A DNA stretch of 64,000 nucleotides from Rhinopithecus roxellana (Eukaryota > Chordata > Mammalia > Primates > Cercopithecidae): NCBI RefSeq assembly GCF_007565055.1, contig NC_044549.1, positions 66,120,882 to 66,184,881 of the forward strand. The letters run 5' to 3'. Below are positions 34,546 through 45,484 of this stretch, in pieces. Positions within the stretch are counted from its first letter, which is position 1; each line of letters starts with the position of its first letter. The position numbers were made by a program, and so were the translations under genes. The notes under the pieces are model-generated. The model searched no databases. It was given only the letters and a program-made list of their open reading frames with translations, and had not been told where the DNA came from.

Positions 34546-35829
34546 TGAAGCAAAATAAGTGTTCAATCCCAATTTAATGAGCAATTAATTTTTAGCAATA
34601 TTTTCCACATATCCATAATCTAGCACCATTTGAGAAAACTTTCTGATGTGAAAAACTGTGATTTGAATACCTGTCTCAAGTTCTGAAAGGCTTCCTCACA
34701 TATTATAAAACAAGAACCCTCCCTAATTTGAGTCAGGTTAGAGAAAGCCAAACATAGGTGGAATATGGATACCTTTACCGTAACTACATTTGGGGAGTCA
34801 ACCTAATGTTTGCTTAATTCCTTCGCAGAAAGATTGAGGGGGGCGGTGATATCCAGCATCATCATAGGGCTCTTTGGTGCCAATAATCTATTGAGGTGCT
34901 TTTCAATTGTGAGATGACCAAGAAATTAGCTGATCCCAGCAGAAAAACAGAGCTCCTTCCTTACTTTTCAGCTTGGTTACTTTCTTCTCTACATTTCAGA
35001 GTACTGCTAACTCCACCCACTCATCCCTTCTAGGGCCTGGTTTTCAGTCCTAGGAGATCAGGTAAGGCTATTCTCTAGGCATAATATGCATGTGAAACAA
35101 AAAAGAGAAGAGTAATAATAAGGACTTCAAATATTAGGATCTGACTATGAAATATCAGATTCCTTTAACTCTTGTATTCATGTACTCTTCCTACATTTTT
35201 TCAGTGAAAATGTTTCCTACATTTTTAAGAGACATCAGTGTTACATGTTACATTATCAATATTATTTTCTTATTGGCCATGAAAATGCTTAAATAATTGA
35301 CTTGTTACATCTATTTTACACATTGCATTTTAATTAAGTTTATGATTTTAAGAAACTTCACTTTTTAGAAAGATAGACATGAATACCCTTGGTATTAATT
35401 AGTAGTAGATGTCCTTGCTTCTAATAGCCCTTATATAATGTATCCCTTTCTATGAGTGCTGTAGATTTTTCACTTATATCTACAAATACAGAAGATATAA
35501 CTTATTAAAAGTTCAATAGGAATAAGTCTTAATGTTATGAGAGAGCATAAAGCAATAGTTACAGTGATGTGAAATATTATAACTCTGTCTTCTGGAATTA
35601 TTCCTTGCAAAGATTAATTATGTATGCCTAATGAGATAACAGTGACAAGGCATAATTTAGAGATTATAATGCAGAGAATTTAAATGCCTAGCATGTGCAC
35701 ATGCACACATACACACATAACTGCTCTTTTGCAAATCTTCATCGCATCATTTGTGTTGAATCCATTATCTTAAGCTATGCTTTCTCATATTAGCAAAATG
35801 AAAACCTGAAAGTAGTATGTTGAAGAGAT
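34546..35829. other. AT-rich DNA, nothing recognised
   Basis: Contains a short ca-rich run at about 35697-35718 and a doubled tatgttgaagaga just before the L1 at 35830. No exon or frame can be supported. Confidence 0.45.
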
Positions 35830-36472
35830 ACTATGTTGAAGAGATTCCCATGTTGATTGCAGCATTATTTACTGCCAAGATATGGAATCAACCTAAGTGT
35901 CCATCAACAGATGAATAGATAAAGAAAATGTGGTGTATATGTACACAATTGAATAGTACTCAGCCATAACAAGAATGAAATCCTGTCACTGTGGTAACAT
36001 GGATGAATCTAGAGGACAATATGCTAAGTGAAATAAGCAAGGCACAGAAACACAAATATCCCATGTTCTCACTCATTTGTGGAGTCTGAAAAAGCTGATG
36101 TCACAAAAGTACAGAGTTATTAGTGACTCTGGAATGTATGAAGGAGGGGAGGATAGGAAGAAAGTGGTCAATGGCATAAAATTACAGTTAGATAGGAGAA
36201 ACAAGTTCTGGTGTTCTATAATGTATCCCTATACATTGCTATACTTTACAAGTATTGTAATACATTACAATACTATAGTAAACAGTATTATAGCTTGTAT
36301 TTCAAAATAACTATAAGAGCGGATCTTGAGTTCTCACCACAAAGAAATAATGTTTCAGGAGATGGTTATGCTAAAGCCAGTGTATACATGTATCCAGTCA
36401 TTATGATGTACTCCATAGGTATGTATACTTATTGTGTATCAATGAAAAACAAAATTCAAAAATTGTCATGAG
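35830..36472 (+). mobile_element. 5'-truncated L1, 3' end (older primate type)
   Basis: L1 3' end on the + strand: gttgattgcagcattattta, cctaagtgtccatcaacaga, gtggtaacatggatgaatct, ccatgttctcactcatttgt, then a 3' UTR with an old-type end (atcaatgaaaaacaaaattc). Only the ORF2 tail and 3' UTR remain. The 77- and 86-codon frames at 36077-36471 lie in the 3' UTR. Confidence 0.9.
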
Positions 36473-37429
36473 TTTGCTCTTTTTTTTTTTTTTTTTGCAG
36501 CACAAAGTGACATCTATTTCTTGGCTGCATGCTAGGTGATTAATTATAAAATGGCTCTGTCACTGAAGTAGCTCTTTCAAGAGCTTTACAGCCTCACTTT
36601 TGGGAAAGGTACATTGTATCTTTTGAATGATTCAATAGTGAAATTTATTTCTGAGTTTACCATTTTGTGATTTCTGAATTTTTTTCACTTTCAGCATTTC
36701 CACTAGTGTTTTTTATTTACTAGTTCCACAAATCAGTCAGTTTCATCAGATTTGCCAACTGCCAGCCTAAACCATTGGAAACTGGCATAATGAATATTCT
36801 GAGTTAGAATACATATGTTATTAGGAATATTTTAAATATAAGAAAACAAGATACAAACCTAGCTCCCAAAATATGGCAAAAATGTAAACAAAAATGATGT
36901 GTAAAAAATACCACTGTATTTCAAAGGGATAAAACTGATCAGATAGTATTTTAAAACTGATGTCTTGATGGTACAATTTTAAATTGAAGTGCTGTGGGGG
37001 AAATTGACTTACTAGTATTTGCAGTTTGGGTTCAAAAATCCAGAAACTATATCTTGAAGAGCGTTTAACAGAATAATTCTAAATATTATAGTTTTCTCTT
37101 TCCTTTTTGTTGTCTTGTGATTTTAACTTTGACTTTCTTATACGATAATTGAAAAAGTGTCTTCAATTTTGTGTATTCTTTTTAATGTGATCAGAATAAT
37201 TAAAATGAACATTTTTTTTCATAAAGCTGAGAATTAATTCTGAAACATTGTACCAGAATACTTTTATGAAGGAAAGAATAGCCTTTGAACCCTAGGAGAG
37301 TCAATTCTACACCAACCTTGTCTATTAAAAAAAAGTCTGTGCTTCCATATGTCTTGTGTGAGATGTGGCTTTACCAAAAGTATCTGAACTTCAAATTTCT
37401 CCTATCACTGCCAACTGCCCATGGGTATT
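36473..37429. other. AT-rich DNA with T17 run
   Basis: A T run at 36480-36497 is followed by gcagcacaaagtgacatct. No element body is recognisable beside it. Otherwise nothing. Confidence 0.45.
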
Positions 37430-37730
37430 GGCAACATATTTGGTAGACTTATTTCTTCCGTAGGCATACGATGCCATGGCCAAAGTGAACTCTACATTTT
37501 TAGGAAAGGGTGCTAAATATGGCCGGTCACAACCGAAAGACTAGCATTCGTCCAATTTGGCAGTGGTTTCTGGATGGCACACCCAGACTTACTTCCTTAA
37601 GCAATGCTGATTTATGGAAATGCCATGATAGAGGCTCACAAGCTAACACTGAATTCAGCAGTGCAGAAAAACTCCAAATCTTATGGTTCTTCTTTGTCAA
37701 TATTTTCACTAAGGCAACATAAGATATTAA
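37430..37730. other. CpG-retaining non-repeat block
   Basis: Within 37457-37555 there are CpGs in ttccgtag, tacgatg, ggccggtc, aaccgaaag and ttcgtcc, unusual for the AT-rich surroundings. A 70-codon + frame at 37510-37722 covers it. I recognise no protein. It could be a decayed retrocopy, an unlisted repeat or a functional element. Confidence 0.3.
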
Positions 37731-38087
37731 ATCACCTGGAATTAGTTATGTGCCATTTCAGCAACCTTTTGTGCTCAGTCTGCTACAAGCTGCTTGTGCT
37801 GATTAGCAGTTTAAAAGTCTGCAGGGGAAGGAAATTTTCAGTAGCTTGATTTTCCCCCACCCTTTGGTCCTGTGTGCATTGGAGAAGAAATTACCTTCTG
37901 TGCAGTCCCTGAATAATTTGGTTTGATTATTAATAGATTCATGCTGAAAAAAGAACAATATCAGAAAAAAAATTTACCCGTGGGATTGTAGCTGTGCTCC
38001 CAGATACAAAACAGGGAAAGAAAACAAGTCTCTCCAAGCAAAGGGTATATGCGTATACGTGTGTGTGCATGTGTAGCTCTGATTCTA

Positions 38088-38780
38088 AGAAGCCATTCAT
38101 TCATTTATTCATGCATCAAATATTTATTGAGCTGCGAACAAATCCCAGGCACTGTGATGAAGACAGATTTCCTGCCCTCGCAGAGTTGCCATTACTAAGA
38201 ATGTTAGCCAATAAATGAGTAAACACATAAAATCTTTACAGGAAAGAAACAAAGGACTGTGATAGAGAAAAATGGGAGGAGAAACTTACTTTAGAAAGGA
38301 TTATCTGAGAAGGTGCCTTTTAAGCTGAGCCAGAAAGGAAAGAAGGCAAACAGGAAAAGAGCCAGAAGAGCAGAGTTCCAGGCAGAGGGGAAGCAAGTGG
38401 AGAGGCGGTGTGGAGGAATCAGATTTGGCCCGATCTGGAATGGACAGAAGGCTAGAACCTGCAGTGCAGTGAGCGTGGGAGAAACCAGCTGGCACAAGGT
38501 AAGCTTAGGGAAGGTAACATAAGGCCTTGTAGGTCATGGACAACAACATGGATTTAAGTGCAGTATAGGAACTTCAAAGGAATTCCAACAGTTAAGCTAG
38601 TTGTTGTAATTTTTTTGTATGTATGTGTGTGTGTATATACACACACACACACACACACACACAAAACAAACAAAAACCTTGGCTGTTGCATGCAGAGTAG
38701 ACTGCCATGGAGAGGAGGATCAGTTGGTATTCCACAGGGGAGACAAGGATTTTATAGGAGCAAGGCTGTTTTATTATTTT
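38088..38780 (-). repeat. L2 LINE fragment with embedded TG/CA repeat
   Basis: Reverse L2 with good collinearity: cattcatttattcatgcatc, aatatttattgagctgcgaa, aggcactgtgatgaagacag, ttccaggcagaggggaag, and ggccttgtaggtcatggac. It resumes after the microsatellite at 38621-38663. One of the longer L2 copies here. Short frames on both strands are not genes. Confidence 0.7.
38618..38663. repeat. (TG)n-(CA)n palindromic microsatellite
   Basis: TG units turn into CA units through a central tatata. Bases 38624-38649 form a perfect 26-bp palindrome. This arrangement can form a hairpin or cruciform and is also Z-DNA-prone. Confidence 0.9.
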
Positions 38781-39440
38781 ATTTATTGTACTTCTATTAA
38801 GATGATATGGGTGCTTTGGGGGCTGTTGTAAATTACAAGCCACAGCTCCTGCACAGGAAACCTCCATAGGAAACAACCAAAGAATAAGCTGCTGTGAGAT
38901 GACAAGGTTTAAGATACGTGTTTTCAGGTGTCTTAACAGTAGAGTGGTTTCTTAATAGTAGAGTGGGTGGGTGATTTCCAAAAGAACTCAGGACTGGGGT
39001 GGGTGAAATTTTGTGAGCTTCTGGATTGGATGAGGGTGTGCTCTTGCAGAAAGAATTCCTGAATACTTTCTGCACTTAGAGAACCTGCTTATTAATTCTT
39101 ACAGCAGTTATGTTTTAGAAGATGAAAGACACTTTCCATTCAATTATTGATCATAAGCATGATGTGTGTTGATTAAAATGGCATGATAATGGTACCAAAT
39201 GAATTTTTGATATCTTTTTCCTTACTATATTTTCATGTATCATATTTAAGTTTCCTCAAGTCAGTACAGAAGATGTTACCCATGTCCTCTTTTCCAAAGA
39301 AGGAACCATTTGATCATTTAAAGGTTTCCTGAATAGAATATAAACTATGTTGACTTTAGCACAAATTCCTGCCCTAAGTTTTGGCCCATATATTAATGAT
39401 ATCAAGTGCTGCTAAATGTGTTCTTCTTCTATAAAAATTA
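38781..39440. other. Unique DNA, nothing recognised
   Basis: A 14-bp phrase with agagtgg is repeated locally (cttaacagtagagtgg, cttaatagtagagtgg at 38932-38967). No exon is visible. Confidence 0.45.
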
Positions 39441-39599
39441 AAGTTTAAGCTTTGGATGCTAACTTTCAAATCTATGTGAAATGATATGATTTACTAGTTA
39501 CATAAAGAATGACATAAAGAACAAAATAATACTTTTTTAAATGTATAAGGGGAAAGACAACACAAAAGACAAATGGGCGAAGAAAGAGAACACATTTCA
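39441..39599 (+). mobile_element. Older L1 (L1M-type), left part of a split copy
   Basis: The piece ending gacaaatgggcgaagaaagagaacacatttca resembles ORF2-end sequence of an old L1. It is interrupted at 39599 by a younger L1 and continues at 40656. The left boundary is uncertain. Confidence 0.55.
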
Positions 39600-40655
39600 T
39601 GCAAATCAAAACCACAATGAGATGCCATTTCACACCAGTCAGAATGGTTATAATTAAAAAGTCAAAAAATAGGCCGGGCGCGGTGGCTCACGCCTGTAAT
39701 CTCAGCACTTTGGGAGGCCGAGACGGGCGGATCACGAGGTCAGGAGATCGAGACCATCCTGGCTAACATGGTGAAAACCCGTCTCTACTAAAAAATAAAA
39801 AAAAAATTAGCCAGGCGTGGTGGAGGGCACCTGTAGTCCCAGCTACTCGGGAGGTTGAGGCAGGAGAATGGCGTGAACCCGGGAGGCAGAGCTTGCTGTG
39901 AACCGAGATCACACCACTGCACTCTAGCCTGGGCGACAGAGTGAGACTCTGTCAAAAAAAAAAAAAAAAAGTCAAAAAATAAAAGATGCAGGTGAGGTTG
40001 TGTGGAGAAAAAGGAAGAGAAAATACACTGTTAGTGGGGGTGTAAGTTAGGCCAACCAAGACAATGTGATGACTCCTCAAAGACCTGAAGACAGAAATAC
40101 CATTCAATCCTGCAATCCTATTACTATATATATTCCCAAAGGAATATAAATTATTATATTATGTTTAAAAGACACATGCATATGTATGTTCATTGCAGCA
40201 CTATTCACAACAGCAAAGACATGGAATCAACCTAAATGCCCATCAATGACATCAATGACAGACTGGATAAACAAAATGTAGTGCTTATGCACCATGGAAT
40301 ATTATGCAGCCATTAAAAAAGAATGAGATCATGTCCTTCGCGTGGACATGGATGGAGCTGGAGGCCATTATCCTTAGCAAACCAATGCAGGACCCAATGC
40401 AGGAAAACCAAATACTGCATATTCTCACTTACAAGTGGAAGCTAAGTGATGAGACAACATGAACACTTAGAGAAGAACAATACACACTGGGGCCTACTTG
40501 AAGTTGAAGGGTGGGAGGAGGGAGGGGACCAGGAAAAACAACTAATGGGTACAAGGCTTAATGAAATAGTCTGTACAACAAACCCCCATGACACAGGTTT
40601 ACCTGTGTAACAAGCTGGCACATGTACCCCTGAACTTAAAATGAAAGTTAAAATA
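39600..40655 (+). mobile_element. Younger 5'-truncated L1 inserted in the older L1
   Basis: Starts tgcaaatcaaaaccacaatg and contains gttcattgcagcactattca, ggaatcaacctaaatgccca, catggaatattatgcagcca and a 3' UTR ending gtacccctgaacttaaaatg with an A-rich tail. A perfect 17-bp target duplication, aaagagaacacatttca, flanks it at 39583-39599 and 40656-40672. The ORF2 end is broken by an Alu at 39672. A small tandem repeat catcaatga occurs at about 40242-40258. Confidence 0.93.
39672..39970 (+). mobile_element. AluY nested in the L1
   Basis: A near-consensus + strand AluY (ggccgggcgcggtggctcac to an A run). The flanks carry gtcaaaaaata at 39661-39671 and 39971-39981, preceded by A on both sides. 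The middle is aaaattagccaggcgtggtgg, so it is not AluYR-type. The right monomer has cttgctgtgaaccgagatc. Confidence 0.95.
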
Positions 40656-41115
40656 AAAGAGAACACATTTCAGAAGAAAACTCAAATGGCCAAAATATGT
40701 ACTAAGATAGACAACCTCATGAATAGTCAGGGAAAAGCACATTGAAATCACAGTGAAACAAATTGTAGTTCATCTATATCATTGAATAATACTCGGTATC
40801 TAAAACAAATGGACTACTGATATATGCAACAAAATAAATGACTCTCAAAAGCATTATGCTAGGTAAAAGAAGGTTACATACTGTGGGGTTTCTTTTGCAT
40901 GATATTTTGGAAAAGGTGAAACTGAAGGGATAGCAAAAAAATCATTGGTTTAAAAGACTGGCGAGGGTGGTTGATGACTTAGATGATGGGAATACTTTGT
41001 GCTGATTATGGTGGTATTAATACCCAGTCTACTTTTGTCAATATTCATTGAATTGTACTTTTAAAAATTTGGTTATTGTGATGTATGTAAATTATACCCT
41101 CTCTGATATGATTTT
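40656..41115 (+). mobile_element. Older L1 (L1M-type), right part of a split copy
   Basis: Continues the older copy: gaaaactcaaatggccaaaa, atgaatagtcagggaaaagc, and the 3' end gaattgtacttttaaaaat followed by gatgtatgtaaattatacc. This is the typical L1M 3' terminus. Confidence 0.75.
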
Positions 41116-41127
41116 AAACATTTCAAT

Positions 41128-41218
41128 GAAGTCGGGAATGGTGGTATGCACCTTTAGTTTCAGCTACTCAGGAGGCTAAGGTGGAAGGATTTCTTGAGCC
41201 TGGAAATTTGAGGCTGTA
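41128..41218 (+). mobile_element. Alu-like fragment, left part
   Basis: Alu right-monomer-like text from ggaatggtggtatgcacc through gctactcaggaggctaagg to ggaaatttgaggctgtag. It breaks at 41218 and appears to resume near 41456 after an insertion. Confidence 0.75.
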
Positions 41219-41219
41219 G

Positions 41220-41445
41220 CATGGGTGTCCAACCTTTTGACTTCCCTGGGCCACATTGGAAGAAGAATTGTCTTGAGCCACACATAAAATACATTAACGC
41301 TGACGATAGCTGATGAGCTTTTTTTTTAAAAAAAAAAAAAAAAGATCCATGCCTAATTTTTGTGATATCTGCCCTGCCACCACAGATAAGTAAAGAAGTC
41401 CTCACATTCAAAGGATTTTACACCCATGCATGTAGAATGCTATAA
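41220..41445 (+). mobile_element. DNA-transposon-like insertion inside the Alu
   Basis: Starts gggtgtccaaccttttgact and continues ccctgggccacattggaaga, gtcttgagccacacataaaa and gctgatgagctttttttttt. This is the 5' half of a common non-autonomous DNA element (hAT-like, exact name uncertain). The right end (41350-41445) is not recognised. A t/a-rich palindromic run lies at 41318-41343. Confidence 0.6.
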
Positions 41446-41455
41446 TTTCACCTAT

Positions 41456-41510
41456 GAGTAGCCACTGCACTCCATCTTGGGCAACATAGTGAGACCCCAT
41501 CACAAAAAAG
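41456..41510 (+). mobile_element. Alu-like fragment, right part
   Basis: agccactgcactccatcttgg, then gtgagaccccatcacaaaaa: the 3' end of the Alu begun at 41128. Confidence 0.75.
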
Positions 41511-41519
41511 ACTCACAAT

Positions 41520-41683
41520 AGAAAAATGTTACCATTTATTAGGCTACAACAATGAAATTATGTAGTACAGAATCTTGTGAAGGTGTTAGGAAATGAGAAC
41601 ACTCATGCTCTGTTGGTGTGAGTGGAAAGTGGCATAACCTCCTTTTGGAGGAGGAATTTCACAACAGCTAGTAAAGTTGGACA
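41520..41683 (+). mobile_element. Old L1 fragment
   Basis: gtgaaggtgttaggaaatgag, cactcatgctctgttggtg, then gctagtaaagttggac resemble an L1 ORF2-end segment. It is cut by the following LTR. Confidence 0.55.
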
Positions 41684-42137
41684 TGTTTTAACCCACACCT
41701 TCTTAAGTCTGATAAACATTTACAATCAATTGTCTCTGAAGCCTATTACCTGGAAACCTCATCTGGATAGAACCTTGGTCTCCACAACCATCCTTATCTT
41801 AACCAAGACACTCCCTTCTGTTGATTGATTCTAGGTCTTTACATAAACTCCTTGGACTAGTTGCCAATCAGAAAATCTTTGAATCTACCTAAGACCTGAA
41901 ATCCCACACTCAACACTTTGAGTTGTCTCACCTTTCCAGAATGAACCAATGTACATGTTTCATGCATTGATTGATGTCTTATGTCTCCCTAAAATGGATA
42001 AAACCAAGCTGTAGCCTGACCACCTTGGGCACGTGTTCTCAGGATCTCCTGAAGCTGTGTCGTGGGCCATGGTCACTCATGTGGCTCGGAATAAATCTCA
42101 TCAAATATTTTACAGAATTTGACTCTTTTCATTGACA
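41684..42137 (+). mobile_element. ERV LTR (class I type), + orientation
   Basis: About 450 bp with LTR order: caattgtctctgaagcctat, ggtctccacaaccatcctta, ccaatcagaaaatctttgaa, tttccagaatgaaccaatg, gataaaaccaagctgtagcc, a polyadenylation signal in ggaataaatctcatc, and an end in tttcattgaca. No internal viral sequence adjoins on either side that I can see. Subfamily not assigned. Confidence 0.75.
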
Positions 42138-42927
42138 CTAATCATCATTGTAAAATTAAGACTATAGTAATCAGTGCATTTTGAACCCTCAGTTGTTGAA
42201 GTACTATCACAGAAGATCGTTATCAACTTTTGTTTCAGCTCCAGATTACAAGGTGAGCCTATGAGTGTTTATGTGTAGCAGACCCTAAACTTATTCAAAG
42301 AATCATTTGCTTAGATCTAAGAGAAATCTCATCCCTTTTACTTTTAATATCATGATCCTTGTGAAAGACCAGACAAAAAGGTCAACCCAATTAGTTCCTT
42401 AAAAGAGGAAGAGTAGAGGGAATTCACATGAGCCACACCCCAGTACTTAACAGTCATTCAAGGACTTATGCATTAATAGTACTTGGCATTTCATGTAATC
42501 CTTCCAATGTTCATATCAGTTCTATGTGTTCTTACCATTGAAATATAGATGTGCATACCATTGAAAAGTTTAAATCATTCATTTAGTATTAAGTTAACAA
42601 GAACATAGATGATACACCTAAACTTATCCAAGATATTAATCCATTGTGTCTTAGTATTTTATTGACTCAATTTATATAAATATTGTATGTGTTCAGAAAA
42701 ACTATAACTACATTCAAGACATAAATTTGCTTTTATGACTTAGGTTTCTGTAAGAAGCAGCATACTTTTAACTCAGGCTTATGAATATAATATCACTTCA
42801 TCTCCTTACAAAATAGTTAGAATAAAGGCAGCATATATTTTGTATGAACTCAAAAGAAGTACAAAGTATTGGTCCCCAAAATTAAAATGTAAGTTCTTGA
42901 CTACACATTTCTGTGTTATATTACTTG
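42138..42927. other. AT-rich DNA between ERV elements
   Basis: No recognised element, exon or frame. Confidence 0.5.
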
Positions 42928-43027
42928 TATTAGTTTCCTATTATGGTAATAACCAAGTTCCTCAAATTTAGTGACTTAAACCAACATACCCTTTTCTATT
43001 AGAGATCTGGAGTTTAGAATTCCTAAA
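42928..43027 (+). repeat. Ancient repeat, segment 1 of 3
   Basis: ttgtattagtttcctattatg, then aatttagtgacttaaaccaac and atctggagtttagaattc: the start of a common mammalian repeat. It is split here by the LTR at 43028 and resumes at 43983. Family name not assigned. Confidence 0.65.
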
Positions 43028-43982
43028 TGAAGGGGTGGCCTGCCCCTCCACAACTGTGGGCATTTCTCATTAGGTGGAAGGAGAGACTTGAGAAAAGAAA
43101 TGAGACACAGAGACAAAGTATAGAGAAAGAAAAAGTGGGCCCAGGGGACCAGCGCTCAGCATACAGAGGACCCACTCCGGCACCGGGTCTCTGAGTTCCC
43201 TCAGTATTTATTGATCATTATCTTTACTATCTTAGAAAAAAGGAAGTGGCAGGATAAATAGGATCATCGTAGGGAGAAGGTCAGCAGTAAGACATATGAA
43301 TAAAGATCTCTGTGACTTAAGTTTAAGGAAAAGTGCTGTGCCTTGATATGCATATGTAAACATCTCCATAAACCTTTTTAGTGCATAAAGAACAGCATTG
43401 CACTAGCAAGTCCCACCTTTCGCCCTAAGGCGGTTTTCTCCTTCCCCGGTAAACAGAACACACAATCGGGTTTTATACCGAGATGTTCCATTGCCAAGGG
43501 ACGGGCAGGAGACAGATGCTTTTCTCTATCTCAACTGCCAAGAGGCCTTCTTTCCTCTTATACTAGTCCTCCTCAGCACAGACCCTTCATGGGTGTCAGG
43601 CTAGGGGACACTCAGGTCTTTCCCTTCCCATGAGGTCATATTTCAGACTATCACATGGGGAGAAACCTTGGACAATACTTAGCTTTCCTAGGCAGAGGTC
43701 CCTGTGACCTTTGGCAATGTTCCTGTCCCTGGGTACTTGAGATTAAGAGAATGGTGATGACTTTTCACAAGCATACTGCCTTCAGGCGCTTGTTTAACAA
43801 AGCACACCCTGCACAGCCCAAAATCCAAACCTTGAGTCACCACAGCACATGTCTCTTGCAAGGACAAGGTTGGGGGTAGGGTCACAGATTAACAGCATCT
43901 CAAATACAGAACAAAATGGAGTCTCTTATGTCTACTTCTTTCTATATAGACACAGTAACAGTCTGATCTTTCTTTTCCCCAT
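43028..43982 (-). mobile_element. Solo HERV-K (HML)-like LTR, full length
   Basis: On the minus strand it reads tggggaaaagaaagatcag, then ctttctatatagacacagta (given here on +), through the R region to ggggcaggccaccccttca. Length of about 954 bp fits the LTR5-type HML LTR. The minus-strand TATA box tataaaa is at 43471-43477 and the polyadenylation signal aataaa at 43207-43212. The flanks cctaaa (43022-43027) and gctaaa (43983-43988) look like a 6-bp target duplication with one change. No internal viral genes are present. The frames at 43655-43885 lie inside the LTR and are not genes. Confidence 0.85.
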
Positions 43983-44097
43983 GCTAAAATCAAGGTGGCA
44001 GCAGGGCTGCACCTTTCTAGAAGCTCTAGGGGAGAATCTGTTTACTTGCCTTTTTTTTTTAGCTTCTGGAGACCACTTGCACTCTGGCTCACGGTCC
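43983..44097 (+). repeat. Ancient repeat, segment 2 of 3
   Basis: gctaaaatcaaggtggcag, gaagctctaggggagaatctg and agcttctggagaccacttgc continue segment 1 across the HML LTR. It breaks again at about 44097. Confidence 0.7.
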
Positions 44098-44660
44098 TGT
44101 TGGGGCTAAGAGGAAGCTGCCGTCCTGCCCTTGGATGTTTTGCTGAAAAATAAACTCACATTAGGCATGTTAATAAGAAGAAAGGTATAAAATTTATTTA
44201 ACCATAGGCATGGGGAGAATCACAGAGTGATTACCTAATTACCCAATCAAACGCAAACACTTCTATAACCTCCTTTCAGAAGAGCAGGGGGAGATGGGAA
44301 ATATAGGTAATTCTTTTGAGAGACATTACATGATTACTACGGAAAAGTAAATGGATCCTTGGGAAAACGAATAGATGGACTTGTAACTGATTTGGAAGTT
44401 GAATGAACCTCAGAGGTGGTCACTATTTTGTAGAAAGGCTGTGCCAGTTCTGAATACATTCTTCCACTCCTGTCTTGAAATAGATAATGAGATAACAGGG
44501 AAGGGAAGGAAAAACAATTGTTCTTTTTGGTGAATCCATCCTATTTTTATGAAGATAGGGGAAAAGTCTCTTCTAAGGCATATTGATTTCTAAGGAATGT
44601 TAATTCAAAGTATTCATTACATCAGGGAGCCATATTTTGGGGTGAAATTCTGTGCTCTTT
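44098..44660 (-). mobile_element. Second ERV LTR-like insertion
   Basis: About 560 bp inserted between segments 2 and 3 of the ancient repeat. On the minus strand it has LTR-like text (caccccaaaatatggctccc, complement at 44635-44654), and gctgaaaaataaactcacat and aaaggtataaaatttattt on the plus strand. Exact ends and family (class I ERV suspected) are uncertain. Confidence 0.55.
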
Positions 44661-44945
44661 TAGTGCCATCCTTCATTTTTATGGCCAGCAGTGTAGCATC
44701 TTCCAATTTCCCTTTCTTTCTGGGCTCTGTCCTCGTAACACCTTTTCAGATTCTGACCCTCCAGCTTCTCTTGTGTAAAGACACTTGCTATACATTGGCC
44801 CACTCACAGAATCCAGGATAATGTCTCCATCTCAAAATCCTGAATCACCTTACTTACATTTGCAAAGTCCCATTTCCAATGTAAGTTAACATATTCTCAG
44901 GTCCTAGCAACTAGGACACGAACATCTTTGGGATCATTATTTTAA
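44661..44945 (+). repeat. Ancient repeat, segment 3 of 3
   Basis: ccagcagtgtagcatcttcc, ggcccactcacagaatccag, ccaatgtaagttaacatattc, then acatctttgggatcattat: the right third of the same repeat. Confidence 0.7.
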
Positions 44946-45484
44946 TCAATTGCTCCACCCTTTAAACTCTTTTCTGGTTGAAATATCCATAAACTTAAGT
45001 GACATTTGGGTGAAATGTCATCACCCATCGCTATCCCTATCTGATATAAAATAATGATACTTAAGTGAAGTGTTACAGGAATACAAATTTGCACTATGTA
45101 GTTAATATTAGAAGATAAATGTCCTCTAAGTATTATCTTATGGCGGTAAGATAACTTTTGTGTGAGGACTATACTATCTTTTATTCTTAGAGTAATTTAC
45201 TATTCAGAATGTGGTCAGTTTTGGCACATTGTCAGAACTATAACTGTATAAGGAATTAAGAATAAGACCTATCTCAGAATGTTGTTGCAATTATTAAATA
45301 AAACGTTATTTTGGCATATAGACTTGCTATGTTTTTACTGCAGTTGTTAATATTAGATCCATGTGAAGTATCAAAAATTGTATTGTAATTGTCCAACAGG
45401 TTCTTCTTGCCCACTGCATGGATACGGCAGATTGACTGAGACAGTGGTATTGCAGTAGAAAAATAGGTAATAATTGCAGGCCCA
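44946..45484. other. AT-rich DNA, nothing recognised
   Basis: No element or exon can be supported. A 71-codon minus frame (45274-45489) has no features. Confidence 0.45.

Noticed and set aside
37510..37722. 70-codon frame considered as a processed pseudogene
   Set aside because: I could not match it to any common retrocopied gene such as a ribosomal protein, and no A tail or duplication is visible.
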